11,909 nt of DNA from Candidatus Doudnabacteria bacterium (GTDB lineage Bacteria; Patescibacteriota; Doudnabacteria; UBA920), in contig JAEUSE010000010.1 of the NCBI GenBank assembly GCA_016788805.1, positions 1-11,909 of the forward strand. The letters run 5' to 3'. The notes under the pieces are model-generated. The model did not search any database, was not told the origin of the DNA, and saw only the letters and a list, made by a program, of their open reading frames with translations. A program made the position numbers and the translations under genes. This document shows positions 3,540-11,571 of this stretch, one piece after another (within the stretch, counting starts at the first letter, position 1; the number at the start of each line of letters is the position of its first letter).

Positions 3540-4637
3540 GTGAAGCAGACAGCAGCAATTACCGCAATTGATTTCGCGCACAAGCTTGTGCTTGTGTACC
3601 TTGGTTTGGAAGACATTATCGCCAAAGGCGACGGCCAGCCTTCTCGATTGGCAGCGTATGAGCTTATTAAGCGGGTAGTGCCGGGTTTCTCGTGGCGCAT
3701 CGTTGAGGTGCGCAACGGTAAGCCAGTGATTCAATTTCAGAACTATCCGACTGTTAATGGTAGACGTCCGAGTTTACGGCGCCTTGTCGCCCACGCGATG
3801 GGAGTCGAGACGCTCAAGTTTGACCCCTCCGGGTTCGACTTGAGCTGGGAGCCGCTTTTTAAGTTAGGTCAACCTGGTATCGAGCTCGGACTCATACTGC
3901 AACGACTATGTTATACGCCGCCAGCAATTATAGTTCAAGCTATTGCGAAATGGCTCGACATTGCGCTGACCGGTGTTGAATCGGTCGTTTTTTCGCCGAC
4001 CTGCCCAGATTGGGAAGTGGATCCGGTGAGCTGCCGGTATACTTTCAAAGGTCTTCGTGATGGCGTTGGTCTTGTGGCTAGTCGGGTACTCGCAGCACTT
4101 CCAGAGTTTGATAAGTTTTGTCAAAAGTGGGGACTTAATGTCCGCTTTATTGTCGCAATTGGCGACTTCGAAGCGACGACCGAGTCGTGCGCCAAACTCG
4201 GCATTACCCGTAGTGAGTTTCTGACTAGGCTGGAACATAGTCAGCAGGCGTTTCAGCTTGCCGCCATGGGAATCGCAAACTTACAAACGCCGTTCATAAC
4301 GAAGTTAGATGACAATTGGCCCCTCATTCAGGGTGGCGCTGCGTCCAGCCTAAACAAGAACAATTTTTCCGGACTTCTCAGATGGTCCCCTCGCAAATTG
4401 ATTGAAATTGCAGAAGCTCGGTTGTCGCTGTATCAGAGGTGGTACGGCCAGGTGAGTGATCCAGTTAGTCTGACTCTTGCTCAGGGTACCGATTATGCAG
4501 CTATTGGCCAGTTGGTCAGCACCAACTTCGCTAATCCTTTGGTGTTAGCTGGCGATCAAGCTGCTATGGCTGCTTTTTGGCAAGCCCTGCAAGATACACC
4601 GCTTGCCGTGGTGTACCTTCGCGGCGAAAAGTACTAA
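3540..4637 (+). CDS. Hypothetical protein, 365 aa, unrecognised family (CPDWE and GDFEA motifs)
   Basis: I do not recognise the family. It starts at GTG 3540 behind a perfect AGGAGG; a TTG 33 nt upstream lies in a leader hairpin and is less likely. There is no signal peptide or membrane helix, so it is probably cytosolic. Segments that look conserved and active-site-like are SPTCPDWEVD (residues 152-161), CRYTFKGLRDGVG (165-177) and VRFIVAIGDFEATTESC (201-217), followed by LGITRSEFLTRLEHSQQAF. Acidic residues D157, E159, D209 and E211 together with C155, C165 and C217 could form a metal or nucleotide site; this is inference. The C-terminus ends LAVVYLRGEKY. It sits alone behind its own leader and is followed by a large hairpin, so it is likely a single-gene transcript. 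Confidence 0.72.
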   Translation: MKQTAAITAIDFAHKLVLVYLGLEDIIAKGDGQPSRLAAYELIKRVVPGFSWRIVEVRNGKPVIQFQNYPTVNGRRPSLRRLVAHAMGVETLKFDPSGFDLSWEPLFKLGQPGIELGLILQRLCYTPPAIIVQAIAKWLDIALTGVESVVFSPTCPDWEVDPVSCRYTFKGLRDGVGLVASRVLAALPEFDKFCQKWGLNVRFIVAIGDFEATTESCAKLGITRSEFLTRLEHSQQAFQLAAMGIANLQTPFITKLDDNWPLIQGGAASSLNKNNFSGLLRWSPRKLIEIAEARLSLYQRWYGQVSDPVSLTLAQGTDYAAIGQLVSTNFANPLVLAGDQAAMAAFWQALQDTPLAVVYLRGEKY

Positions 4638-4664
4638 GCGACAAGTTCTGCTTCATAATAACTC

Positions 4665-4716
4665 GTGTTCCGCGCGCTCGACACTGACGAGCCGCGGAAC
4701 ACACTTTCCCATTTTT
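4665..4716 (+). terminator. Large hairpin after the 365-aa gene, probable terminator
   Basis: GTGTTCCGCG (4665-4674) pairs perfectly with CGCGGAACAC (4693-4702); inside, GCTCG/CGAGC adds 5 bp with a single bulged C and a 7-nt loop. A T-run (4712-4716) follows 9 nt after the stem, later than in an ideal terminator. With 15 bp of GC-rich stem, transcription arrest or mRNA end protection is likely. Confidence 0.6.
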
Positions 4717-4740
4717 ATAGTTATTTATTACACTACGTAC

Positions 4741-5862
4741 ATGACAAAATTAATTTACAATAATTCCAAAGACAGCACTTTCCGCTATGCGGTGGGTGGT
4801 TTTGAAGTTGCGGACCCTACGTTTGTGCTGGATATGGATGGTAAGCGGCTTGTTTTTTTAGACCATCGCGAGTTTGGTATGTTTGAAAGCCAAAATACAC
4901 AACCAAATATTGAAGCGGTGTTGGCTAATCCTATTTGGGAAGAAGCAGTAAGTATGTCTGCAGATGAACGGGTGGAAGTACGTTGTGGATTTGTTATTTT
5001 ACAAAAATATAATTTATTCGACGAGCGTTTGCAGGTGCCGGCCAATTTCCCGTTATTTATGGCGGATGGTCTGCGGCGGTTAGGTGTCAAACTAGAGGCA
5101 GTAGATTCTCTGTACCCGGAACGGTTGCAAAAGACCGAGCAAGAGGTTGGCCATATTCGAGAGGCGCTTATAGGCGCGCAGGCAGCGTTTAGGCGCATTG
5201 AAGAAGTACTACAAGAGTCGAGCATTGTGGGTGACGAGATACACTGGAGAAGCGAGGTCTTAACTTCTGAAGTTCTGAAGATTGAGGCCGAACGGGCGTT
5301 GCTTGATGTTGGCATGAGCAATGACGAAGAAATGGTTGTTTCCTGTGGTTCGCACGCAGCCATTCCGCACCACCGAGGTAAAGGCGCGCTCCGGCCGCAT
5401 GCGACCATTGTGTGTGATATTTTTCCCCGGCATAAAAAGTCCGGGTATTATGCTGACATGACTCGGACGTATGTGAAAGGCGAACCAAGCGAACAGGTCC
5501 GGAAAATGTATCAAGCGGTGGCAGATGCACAAAGAAAGGGGTTTGAAATTATACGTACAGGAATGAGTAGCCTAGATGTGCACGACCAGGTGGAGCAGGT
5601 GTTTCTTGATGCAGGCTTCCACGTAGGCGATGCTGGTTTTATACATGGTACCGGACACGGTTTGGGTTTGGATATCCACGAACTGCCTTTTATGAATCGC
5701 AACCACAATTCAGTGATGGAGGTGGGCCACGTGGTAACGGTTGAACCAGGGCTCTATTATCCTGAACATGGAGGAGTTCGAATTGAAGACGTGGTAGTGG
5801 TGACTCCGGACGGGGTGGAAAATTTGACCAAGTACCCGATTGACAATTGGATTATTAGCTAG
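4741..5862 (+). CDS. M24 family metallopeptidase (Xaa-Pro aminopeptidase type)
   Basis: 373 aa. The C-terminal two thirds is a pita-bread (creatinase/aminopeptidase P) fold with all five metal ligands in place: D226 (VCDIFP), D239 (YADMTRT), H306 (GTGHGLGLDIHELP, with H313), E335 (VEPGLYY) and E349 (VRIEDVVVV). It should be a two-metal enzyme removing N-terminal residues next to proline, in the cytosol, with a role in peptide turnover. The N-terminal part (1-150) is shorter and more divergent than in standard PepP/PepQ. The start is ATG 4741 (MTKLIYNNSK); the frame is open further upstream through the preceding hairpin but has no conserved sequence there. There is no Shine-Dalgarno; an AT-rich tract with TTACACT just before the ATG suggests a leaderless message. 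Whether it is PepP-like or PepQ-like cannot be decided, so no symbol is given. Confidence 0.92.
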   Translation: MTKLIYNNSKDSTFRYAVGGFEVADPTFVLDMDGKRLVFLDHREFGMFESQNTQPNIEAVLANPIWEEAVSMSADERVEVRCGFVILQKYNLFDERLQVPANFPLFMADGLRRLGVKLEAVDSLYPERLQKTEQEVGHIREALIGAQAAFRRIEEVLQESSIVGDEIHWRSEVLTSEVLKIEAERALLDVGMSNDEEMVVSCGSHAAIPHHRGKGALRPHATIVCDIFPRHKKSGYYADMTRTYVKGEPSEQVRKMYQAVADAQRKGFEIIRTGMSSLDVHDQVEQVFLDAGFHVGDAGFIHGTGHGLGLDIHELPFMNRNHNSVMEVGHVVTVEPGLYYPEHGGVRIEDVVVVTPDGVENLTKYPIDNWIIS

Positions 5863-5867
5863 GGGCA

Positions 5868-5894
5868 TTGTTGGATTATTGTGTGTGATATACT
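5868..5894 (+). promoter_or_regulatory. Promoter of the envelope gene cluster
   Basis: TTGTTG (5868-5873), a 15-bp spacer and an extended -10, TGA followed by TATACT (5886-5894). Transcription would begin near 5901, about 20 nt before ATG 5922, and could read through the 3-nt gap into the giant exported-protein gene. Confidence 0.65.
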
Positions 5895-5921
5895 AAATAC
5901 AAAGCTATTTTTTAAACGCAC

Positions 5922-6395
5922 ATGCCTGAAATACAACCTCCATCTAAAGTAAAACCGCTGCTCGCGCTGGTAGCGGTGTTAGTTGTTGCCTTTGTGGCCC
6001 TTTACGCTTTTTTCCCTAAGTTTCGCGCCAGCTTGCCCTTTTCCAAAAAGGTGGCTGAGCCGACTCAAACCGTGGTGCCTACCGCGGAGCTGCCAAAGAA
6101 GTTTCCGGCTAACTTACCGCTCACAAAAGCTTCGGTGGTCGTACATAACTTTGAGACTACTAACGACCAGGGCGCGACCCAGTCTGTTCGTAAATGGGAA
6201 AGCGTAGAAACACCGGATCACGTAAAAGCGACTTACGCCGAGTTTTTTGCAAAGAATGGCTGGGAAATTGTAACCCAAGTAGACCAACCGACTTTACATA
6301 TTTTAGCGGCCCGGCACGATAAAGAGTTTATGTCGGTTTCCATTCATCCAACGCCAAAAGGTACGGGTTCTTTAATTGAGGTGACTGTTAAATAA
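5922..6395 (+). CDS. Membrane-anchored envelope protein, 157 aa, unknown function
   Basis: Residues 12-31 (PLLALVAVLVVAFVALYAFF) form one uncleaved-looking membrane anchor after a short basic N-terminus, leaving a soluble domain outside the cell. The linker EPTQTVVPTAELPKKFPANL leads into a small alpha/beta domain (about 64-157) with VVVHNFETTNDQGATQSVRK, VKATYAEFFAKNGWEIV, LHILAARHDKEFMSVSIHPT and a final strand GTGSLIEVTVK. This resembles short extracytoplasmic domains in which a helix with 'y...l...GW' packs on a sheet, but I cannot name a family with confidence. There are no cysteines. The gene is driven by the promoter at 5868-5894 and ends 3 nt before the giant exported protein, so the two are probably co-translated and may act together at the cell surface. 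Confidence 0.78.
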   Translation: MPEIQPPSKVKPLLALVAVLVVAFVALYAFFPKFRASLPFSKKVAEPTQTVVPTAELPKKFPANLPLTKASVVVHNFETTNDQGATQSVRKWESVETPDHVKATYAEFFAKNGWEIVTQVDQPTLHILAARHDKEFMSVSIHPTPKGTGSLIEVTVK

Positions 6396-6398
6396 TTT

Positions 6399-9300
6399 AT
6401 GTTCAGATATCTAAAAGTAGGTGCGGGTATTCTTACTTTGTTAGGGGCCAGTTTTTTTATATCCACTGTCAGCGCGCATAATTGGTCTCCCGGGCAACCC
6501 GGAGGCACGGTTGAGGCAACCATTGAGTGCCACGAGCAGGCAATATATGACCCATACGATCCCAATAGAATTATCGGTTGGGATACATGGGCTACCGGGG
6601 GTAATGATCATAACGCACCGCAACAAATTACTGGCGGTCCAGCCCATTTTGATGGGCCTATATTGGGTAATTATGTATATACCAATACCGTCGCGGAGTT
6701 TGAAGGTCACGCGGGAACCTTACGGCAGTGTTACGGCGGTGGTGGTAATACACCTCCGCCGCCCGGGCCACCGCCGCCACCCCCGGGTCCGATAGACAGG
6801 CCTCCGGCGGGTAACTTTGAAGCCGCTTCGTGCGATGCATTTTCCGGTTGGGCGTTCGATCCAGATACTCCGGCTCAATCTATAACTGTACATGTGTACA
6901 AGGACGGACCTGCCGGCGGCGGCGGGGTTTTTGCCGGCGGGTACACGGCCGGTGTTTCCAGGCCCGATGTAAATACCGCGTATAACATTACCGGTAACCA
7001 CGGGTTTGTGATAACTCCCATTCCTGACCAGTTTAAAGACGGGTTGTCCCATAGTGTTTATATATACGCCCTTAATACCGACCCGACCGGTCAGAACGTG
7101 CTGATTGGTGGTTCACCTAAGTCTATTCCTGGATGTCCGGCACCGCCTATGTGTCCTCCGAGTAATGCTTATTCAGTTGCTTTGGCGGATGCGGTTATAC
7201 GAGTTGGGCAAACGACTACAGCTTTTGCTCCAACGGGCTGGACAGGCGGCATCTTTAGTTCGTCGAATACCGGCGTAGCAACAGTCGCCACTTCCTTAAA
7301 TACCGGAACCGGCACGGTGAGCGGTGTAAGTCTCGGGCAATCGAGCATTGGCGGTAGCGGCTGGACTGCCGCGAACGGCGCCACCGGTTGTAGCTTGGGG
7401 TCAACGGTTATTACTGTCGCGGTGACTAAGCCTTCCGGCTCGATTAATGCGGACCCTAACCCTTGTACTATTCTACAGAACCAGACGACGTGTACGAGCA
7501 ATGTAACCTGGGAGACTCAAAACGTGACCAGTGCGTTGGTCTTTGTGTCTTTGAACGGCGGTCCTGAAAGCTTGTTTGGGAGTAGTTTGAGTTGCAGCGG
7601 TGCCAGTTGTCCCGCCGGGTTTATAACCGCTCAACCTGACTACTATGATTTTAATTTATATAACTACAGCATGGGCAGCCGAGGTGCGTTGTTAGACACC
7701 GTGCGGGTCACGGGTAAACAGACGATTGTGCCGCCGAACGATAAACCCCCGCTTGGGAGTTTTGACTCTGCCAATTGTACCGCCATAAGCGGTTGGGCGT
7801 TTGACCCTGACGCGCCGAGTACTTCAATTCAAGTACATATATATCGGGATGGCGCAGCCGGCGCAGGTGGTATTCTGGTAGGTGTCTATACTACGGACGT
7901 ACTACGCACTGATGTGAACGATGCTTATCAAATTACCGGGAATCATGGATTTTCCATTAGCCCCATACCTAATGAGTTCAAAGACGGCTTGGATCACATG
8001 GTGTACATATATGCTATAAATACCAATCCTGCCGGCACCAATCCGTTGTTGGGCGGCTCACCCAAACCCCTTAAGTGTCCTCCGCCGGTCGCGGTGTGTC
8101 CAAACGTAGGCCGAGATTATGTAGTGGCGGCGGACGCGGTAGTGGCAGTAGACGATACAACTCAAGTGTTCGCGCCGAACGGTTGGACCGCCGGGGATTT
8201 TGTGTCCAGCGACTCCGCGATTGCGAAAATTACCAACCCATTAGCCACCAGCGCAACGGTGCAAGGTGTGCGTAAGGGTGTTGTAAGCGTGTATGGAAGC
8301 GGTTGGACAGCGCCAAACGGAGCAACCAATTGCAACCTAGGTTCGACCGATATAACTATAGTAAATAAGCCGACCGGTGAACTCAGTGCTACACCTGCAA
8401 CCTATTGTCCGCCCGGTACAACAGGTGTTACGACTATAACCGCTACGGCGAATGTATACGTGGAGGTTAGAATTGACGGAGCAGCCGGCTTGTCTGACGA
8501 TACGTTACTGTTTGCCGTGCCTGCCTTTGGGAGTCGAACCGTAACCACGGGTTCCTGGATAAAACAGGGTACCGTCATTAGGCTGGTTGCTGCCCAGGAT
8601 GGGAATGTTGAGTTGGCTCGGCAGGTTATGCAACTGACCGAAAAATGTCCGCCCGCTGGCAGTCCTACGGTCGATTTGAAAATAGAAAATGCGGACGGAA
8701 GCACCACCGACGGCCCCGTGACTGTTTTAATCGGCACCTCAGTCCCGCTCGTGTGGACCAGCCGCGACACGGTAGAGTGTCACGCGGTCTGGACTACGAG
8801 CTCTGCGACGTCCGGTCGGCAAGTGGTCGGCCCCTTGCCGACGAGTACGGTATTTACGGTAACCTGTAGCAACGCGGCCGGCGAAGAGGCTTCCGACAGT
8901 GTAATTGTAAACGTGCGTGACTTACCGGTAACCGGTAGCGATTTATCTATTAGTAAAGTTGCCAGTGCGCTGTGCGCGGAACCCGGTAGAACATTGAGTT
9001 TTAGTGTGTTATTGACTAACAATGGACCGGACAACGCCGCAAACGTGCAAGTTGCGGATGCGTGGTCGGGCTCCGTTAGTTTCCTGAGCGCAACCGTGAC
9101 CCAGGGTCAATTTAACAGCGGTAGTCGAGTGTGGACTGTGGGAAGCGTGAACGCCGGACAAAGTGCGACTATGAATATCGTACTCAGTGCCGACGCGGCC
9201 GGTCCGGGTACTAACGTGGTAACTGCCAGCATGTCCGGACAGGCTGACGCGAACATTGTAAACAACATTTCCTCAGTGCCGTTTGTGGTAGTGAGTGACT

Positions 9301-10502
9301 GTGGTCCGGTAAACCAGCCACCTACCGTGGATTTAAAAATTAACGGTAGCGACGGAACAGTTGTGGTAAATAACGGTGAGACCGTTACGTTGAGCTGGGT
9401 GAGCGTGAATGCAACTGAGTGTCACGCGCAAGACGGCTGGACCAATAGCACCGCTACGGCCGGTTCGGTGCAAAGCAACCCTGTTACAGCAAATCGTATT
9501 TATGCCATTATTTGTACCGGTCCCGGGGGACAGGCTCAGGATATAGTAGCGGTTTCAATTTTGGGTAGCGGGGGACCGCCACCCGGAGGCGGTGGACCGG
9601 GTTCGGATATTTATAATACCTCAACCGGGACGAATGCCGGGTATGTGGTTTCGTGCGGCCGTTTGCTTATTACCTGGGGCACGCCGAGTACTGCCGTTGA
9701 TGGCTTCCGCTTATACTACTACAACTCCGACATTGGGAATTGGATTCGTTTTATTGAAGTTCCGTTGGGTTCCGCGGATACTTTACCCGGCGGAAAATAC
9801 GGGTTAGAGTTTACACCTCCGGTTCAGCAAAAATTGTTCCGTTACAGGATATATAGCTATGCAGGCGCTCAAGAGTACTCGTCCGGAGTGGATGCAAACG
9901 GGTCACCCATCGCGGCCGATTATCCGTGCGATTCAGACTTAAGTCCTTCCAATAAAGACATTATTAAAATTCGTGGCATTGCCATGAATAACAACCCTTT
10001 GCAGGATCAAGACCCGCGACCCAACAGGCATCCAAACATTAGTGACGCCACCCCCTTGGTGGAAGGCGATAAATTGGAGTTTGCCGTAAATTTGGTTAAC
10101 GGCGGACAAAAAGACATTACCACCCCAATAACAGTTGATGATGTGCTTATGAACTTAGTCCCGGCCCGCGTGACCGCAACCCCGTTGGATGGGTTTGACA
10201 TTGCCGTTTCCTGCCAAGATTCCGCTGTAAAGCAATGCACGTCGGACATTAAGTACTATCCGGCCAATAGTAGATTGGCAATCATTGTGAAGCCGATAGC
10301 CGGCCATAGCTTGGCCGCCTTGGGCAAAGAGGCCTGGACCATTACTTTTACCGCCAAAGCCCAGGCTGCGCCGGAGTTGCGAGGTAAGCCGTTCCGTGTC
10401 CAGAACAAGGCTTACGTGAATGGCTTAACTACCGACTTGTTAGTAACTCCAAAGATTTTGGTGTTACCGATTGGCGCGCCGACCATTCAAGAAATACAGT
10501 AA
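6399..10502 (+). CDS. Giant exported multidomain surface protein, 1367 aa, 26 cysteines
   Basis: A signal peptide (residues 1-26, ending ISTVSA before HNWSPG) directs export. Order of parts: an unassigned Cys-containing head (27-116); a Pro-rich linker (117-137); a GWAFDPD module (140-246) and a bacterial Ig-2-like module (about 253-343); an Ig-like segment; a second GWAFDPD module (455-560) and Ig-2-like module (about 566-660); another Ig-like segment; a VDLKI Ig-like module (756-843); a DUF11-type module (847-967); a second VDLKI module (975-1055); a Gly/Pro linker; a fibronectin III-like module (about 1070-1176); and a DUF11-like C-terminal part. The GWAFDPD modules are about 65% identical. 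There is no LPXTG motif and no C-terminal membrane helix, so attachment is unexplained. The 26 cysteines suggest disulfides, fitting the thiol-redox genes downstream. Probably an adhesin or cell-surface layer component; no catalytic site is seen. Confidence 0.9.
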   Translation: MFRYLKVGAGILTLLGASFFISTVSAHNWSPGQPGGTVEATIECHEQAIYDPYDPNRIIGWDTWATGGNDHNAPQQITGGPAHFDGPILGNYVYTNTVAEFEGHAGTLRQCYGGGGNTPPPPGPPPPPPGPIDRPPAGNFEAASCDAFSGWAFDPDTPAQSITVHVYKDGPAGGGGVFAGGYTAGVSRPDVNTAYNITGNHGFVITPIPDQFKDGLSHSVYIYALNTDPTGQNVLIGGSPKSIPGCPAPPMCPPSNAYSVALADAVIRVGQTTTAFAPTGWTGGIFSSSNTGVATVATSLNTGTGTVSGVSLGQSSIGGSGWTAANGATGCSLGSTVITVAVTKPSGSINADPNPCTILQNQTTCTSNVTWETQNVTSALVFVSLNGGPESLFGSSLSCSGASCPAGFITAQPDYYDFNLYNYSMGSRGALLDTVRVTGKQTIVPPNDKPPLGSFDSANCTAISGWAFDPDAPSTSIQVHIYRDGAAGAGGILVGVYTTDVLRTDVNDAYQITGNHGFSISPIPNEFKDGLDHMVYIYAINTNPAGTNPLLGGSPKPLKCPPPVAVCPNVGRDYVVAADAVVAVDDTTQVFAPNGWTAGDFVSSDSAIAKITNPLATSATVQGVRKGVVSVYGSGWTAPNGATNCNLGSTDITIVNKPTGELSATPATYCPPGTTGVTTITATANVYVEVRIDGAAGLSDDTLLFAVPAFGSRTVTTGSWIKQGTVIRLVAAQDGNVELARQVMQLTEKCPPAGSPTVDLKIENADGSTTDGPVTVLIGTSVPLVWTSRDTVECHAVWTTSSATSGRQVVGPLPTSTVFTVTCSNAAGEEASDSVIVNVRDLPVTGSDLSISKVASALCAEPGRTLSFSVLLTNNGPDNAANVQVADAWSGSVSFLSATVTQGQFNSGSRVWTVGSVNAGQSATMNIVLSADAAGPGTNVVTASMSGQADANIVNNISSVPFVVVSDCGPVNQPPTVDLKINGSDGTVVVNNGETVTLSWVSVNATECHAQDGWTNSTATAGSVQSNPVTANRIYAIICTGPGGQAQDIVAVSILGSGGPPPGGGGPGSDIYNTSTGTNAGYVVSCGRLLITWGTPSTAVDGFRLYYYNSDIGNWIRFIEVPLGSADTLPGGKYGLEFTPPVQQKLFRYRIYSYAGAQEYSSGVDANGSPIAADYPCDSDLSPSNKDIIKIRGIAMNNNPLQDQDPRPNRHPNISDATPLVEGDKLEFAVNLVNGGQKDITTPITVDDVLMNLVPARVTATPLDGFDIAVSCQDSAVKQCTSDIKYYPANSRLAIIVKPIAGHSLAALGKEAWTITFTAKAQAAPELRGKPFRVQNKAYVNGLTTDLLVTPKILVLPIGAPTIQEIQ
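6816..7136 (+). repeat. GWAFDPD module, copy 1 (within the giant exported protein)
   Basis: Encodes residues 140-246, with the core SGWAFDPD, VHVYKDGPAG, ITGNHGF, FKDGL, VYIYALNT and GGSPK. The pattern resembles a beta-sandwich module ('GWA.D.d......v..y.dg') found repeatedly in secreted bacterial proteins; a carbohydrate-binding role is sometimes supposed but is not shown here. Confidence 0.85.
7761..8078 (+). repeat. GWAFDPD module, copy 2 (within the giant exported protein)
   Basis: Encodes residues 455-560, offset 315 residues (945 bp) from copy 1. Roughly 65% of residues are identical, including the flanking cysteines (C145/C460 and C246/C560), while the DNA has diverged clearly, so the duplication is old and maintained at protein level. 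The Ig-2-like module that follows each copy (GSGWTA.NGAT.C.LGST) is duplicated with it. Confidence 0.85.
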
Positions 10503-10677
10503 CCAATAGTATGTTGTAGAGTTATAGGAGCGTAATCAAGAACATGTCCAGTAGGGCTACTGTGTAAGTTCTTCTGGCTCAGGATGCTATTAAACAAACG
10601 CACCGGTTCCGTTTTTATTTGAAACTTAGGAGTACAAGTAAAAACTTGAGACCTGATGTAAAGAAGCCTTGTCGAGT
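10503..10677 (+). other. Intergenic region before the DsbA-like gene with a two-level hairpin
   Basis: AAGAAC (10538-10543) pairs with GTTCTT (10568-10573) and CAGTAG with CTACTG (10549-10562) inside it. There is no direct U-tract. A weaker A-rich/T-rich stem (AAACG/CGTTT) ends in CGTTTTTATTTG near 10608-10621, a possible inefficient terminator. No strong promoter is visible, so the DsbA-like gene may be read through from the giant gene at reduced level. Confidence 0.4.
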
Positions 10678-11517
10678 ATGAGAATACGTTTGATACATGA
10701 AGAAATAGAACCGGCTGAACCAACTTTAGAGCCAGAGCTGCAAGCGGTTGAGTTAAGTAACGCCGAACTGCTGGCCAGCAATAAACGGTTGACCCGGATT
10801 GCGTATTACTCAGCCGTAGTGTCGGTAATAGCAATGATTGGTTTTGTGTGGTTGAGCAACTACGATTCGTTAGTTTTAGACAGGCGCATTAGCCAAGCGC
10901 AGGCGGAAGCAAGTCGACAAATGGAAGCGCGGTTGGCTCAGTTTGGCCGCCCCGCGCTGGCTAAGCCGCCGCCAACCTACGCGAACATTACCATACCGGC
11001 GAATGCGCCTCGGTTGGGAGATGCGGGGGCGAAAGTTACCATAGTTGAGTTTGCCGACTTTCAGTGCCCCTATTGCGGAAAGTTTGAGCAAGAGGTGTAC
11101 ACTCGCATAAAGCAGGACTATGTAGACACCGGAAAAGCCTCCTTTGTCTATTTGGACTTTACCTTTTTAGGTGACGAGTCTCGCTGGGCGGCACAAGCAG
11201 CCAAGTGCGCCGGTGAACAAGGGAAGTTTTGGGAATATCATGATACTTTGTTTGACAGTCAGAACGGGGAAAACCAAGGGACGTTCGCCATTGCGCGTTT
11301 AAAAACCATGGCCCGAAAAATTGTGCCGAGCCCGAGCGGGTTTAATCAGTGTTTGGATTCGGGAAAATATGCCCAAGCGGTAGCGGACGAAACCGCGCTC
11401 GGCCGAACTGCCGGGGTGTCGGGTACTCCCACCGTACTGATTAACGGTAAGCTGGTCGTGGGGGCGCTGCCTTACGATGTGTTCAAAAAAGAGATTGATG
11501 AGGCGTTAGCAAAATAG
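10678..11517 (+). CDS. Membrane-anchored DsbA-like thiol oxidoreductase (Thioredoxin_4 type), 279 aa
   Basis: An acidic cytoplasmic tail (1-36) is followed by one membrane helix (about 41-59, IAYYSAVVSVIAMIGFVWL), a helical, probably coiled linker (61-90) and an extracytoplasmic thioredoxin-fold domain (about 107-279). The active centre is C130-P-Y-C133 within VEFADFQCPYCGKF, with the cis-proline loop at T250-P251 (GVSGTPTVLING). C177 (AAKCAGEQGKFW) and C225 (FNQCLDSGKY) match the second cysteine pair seen in BdbD-like relatives. Such proteins oxidise or shuffle disulfides in exported proteins. The start is ATG 10678; a TTG 9 nt upstream is possible. It lies between a 26-cysteine exported protein and a CcdA-like carrier, which suggests client and redox partner. 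Whether it works as oxidase or isomerase cannot be told from sequence. Confidence 0.93.
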   Translation: MRIRLIHEEIEPAEPTLEPELQAVELSNAELLASNKRLTRIAYYSAVVSVIAMIGFVWLSNYDSLVLDRRISQAQAEASRQMEARLAQFGRPALAKPPPTYANITIPANAPRLGDAGAKVTIVEFADFQCPYCGKFEQEVYTRIKQDYVDTGKASFVYLDFTFLGDESRWAAQAAKCAGEQGKFWEYHDTLFDSQNGENQGTFAIARLKTMARKIVPSPSGFNQCLDSGKYAQAVADETALGRTAGVSGTPTVLINGKLVVGALPYDVFKKEIDEALAK

Positions 11518-11571
11518 GCTTTTTGAGGAGTTGGTTCTGGAATTCAAACAGGCTCATTAGTTCCCGATAGC

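Noticed and set aside
3359..4238. Minus-strand frames of 118, 71 and 110 codons
   Set aside because: Shadows of the 365-aa gene and its leader; the first also runs through a terminator.
4603..4740. Upstream extension of the M24 peptidase by 46 codons
   Set aside because: It would start within the previous gene and read through a large hairpin; the sequence does not resemble the family N-terminus.
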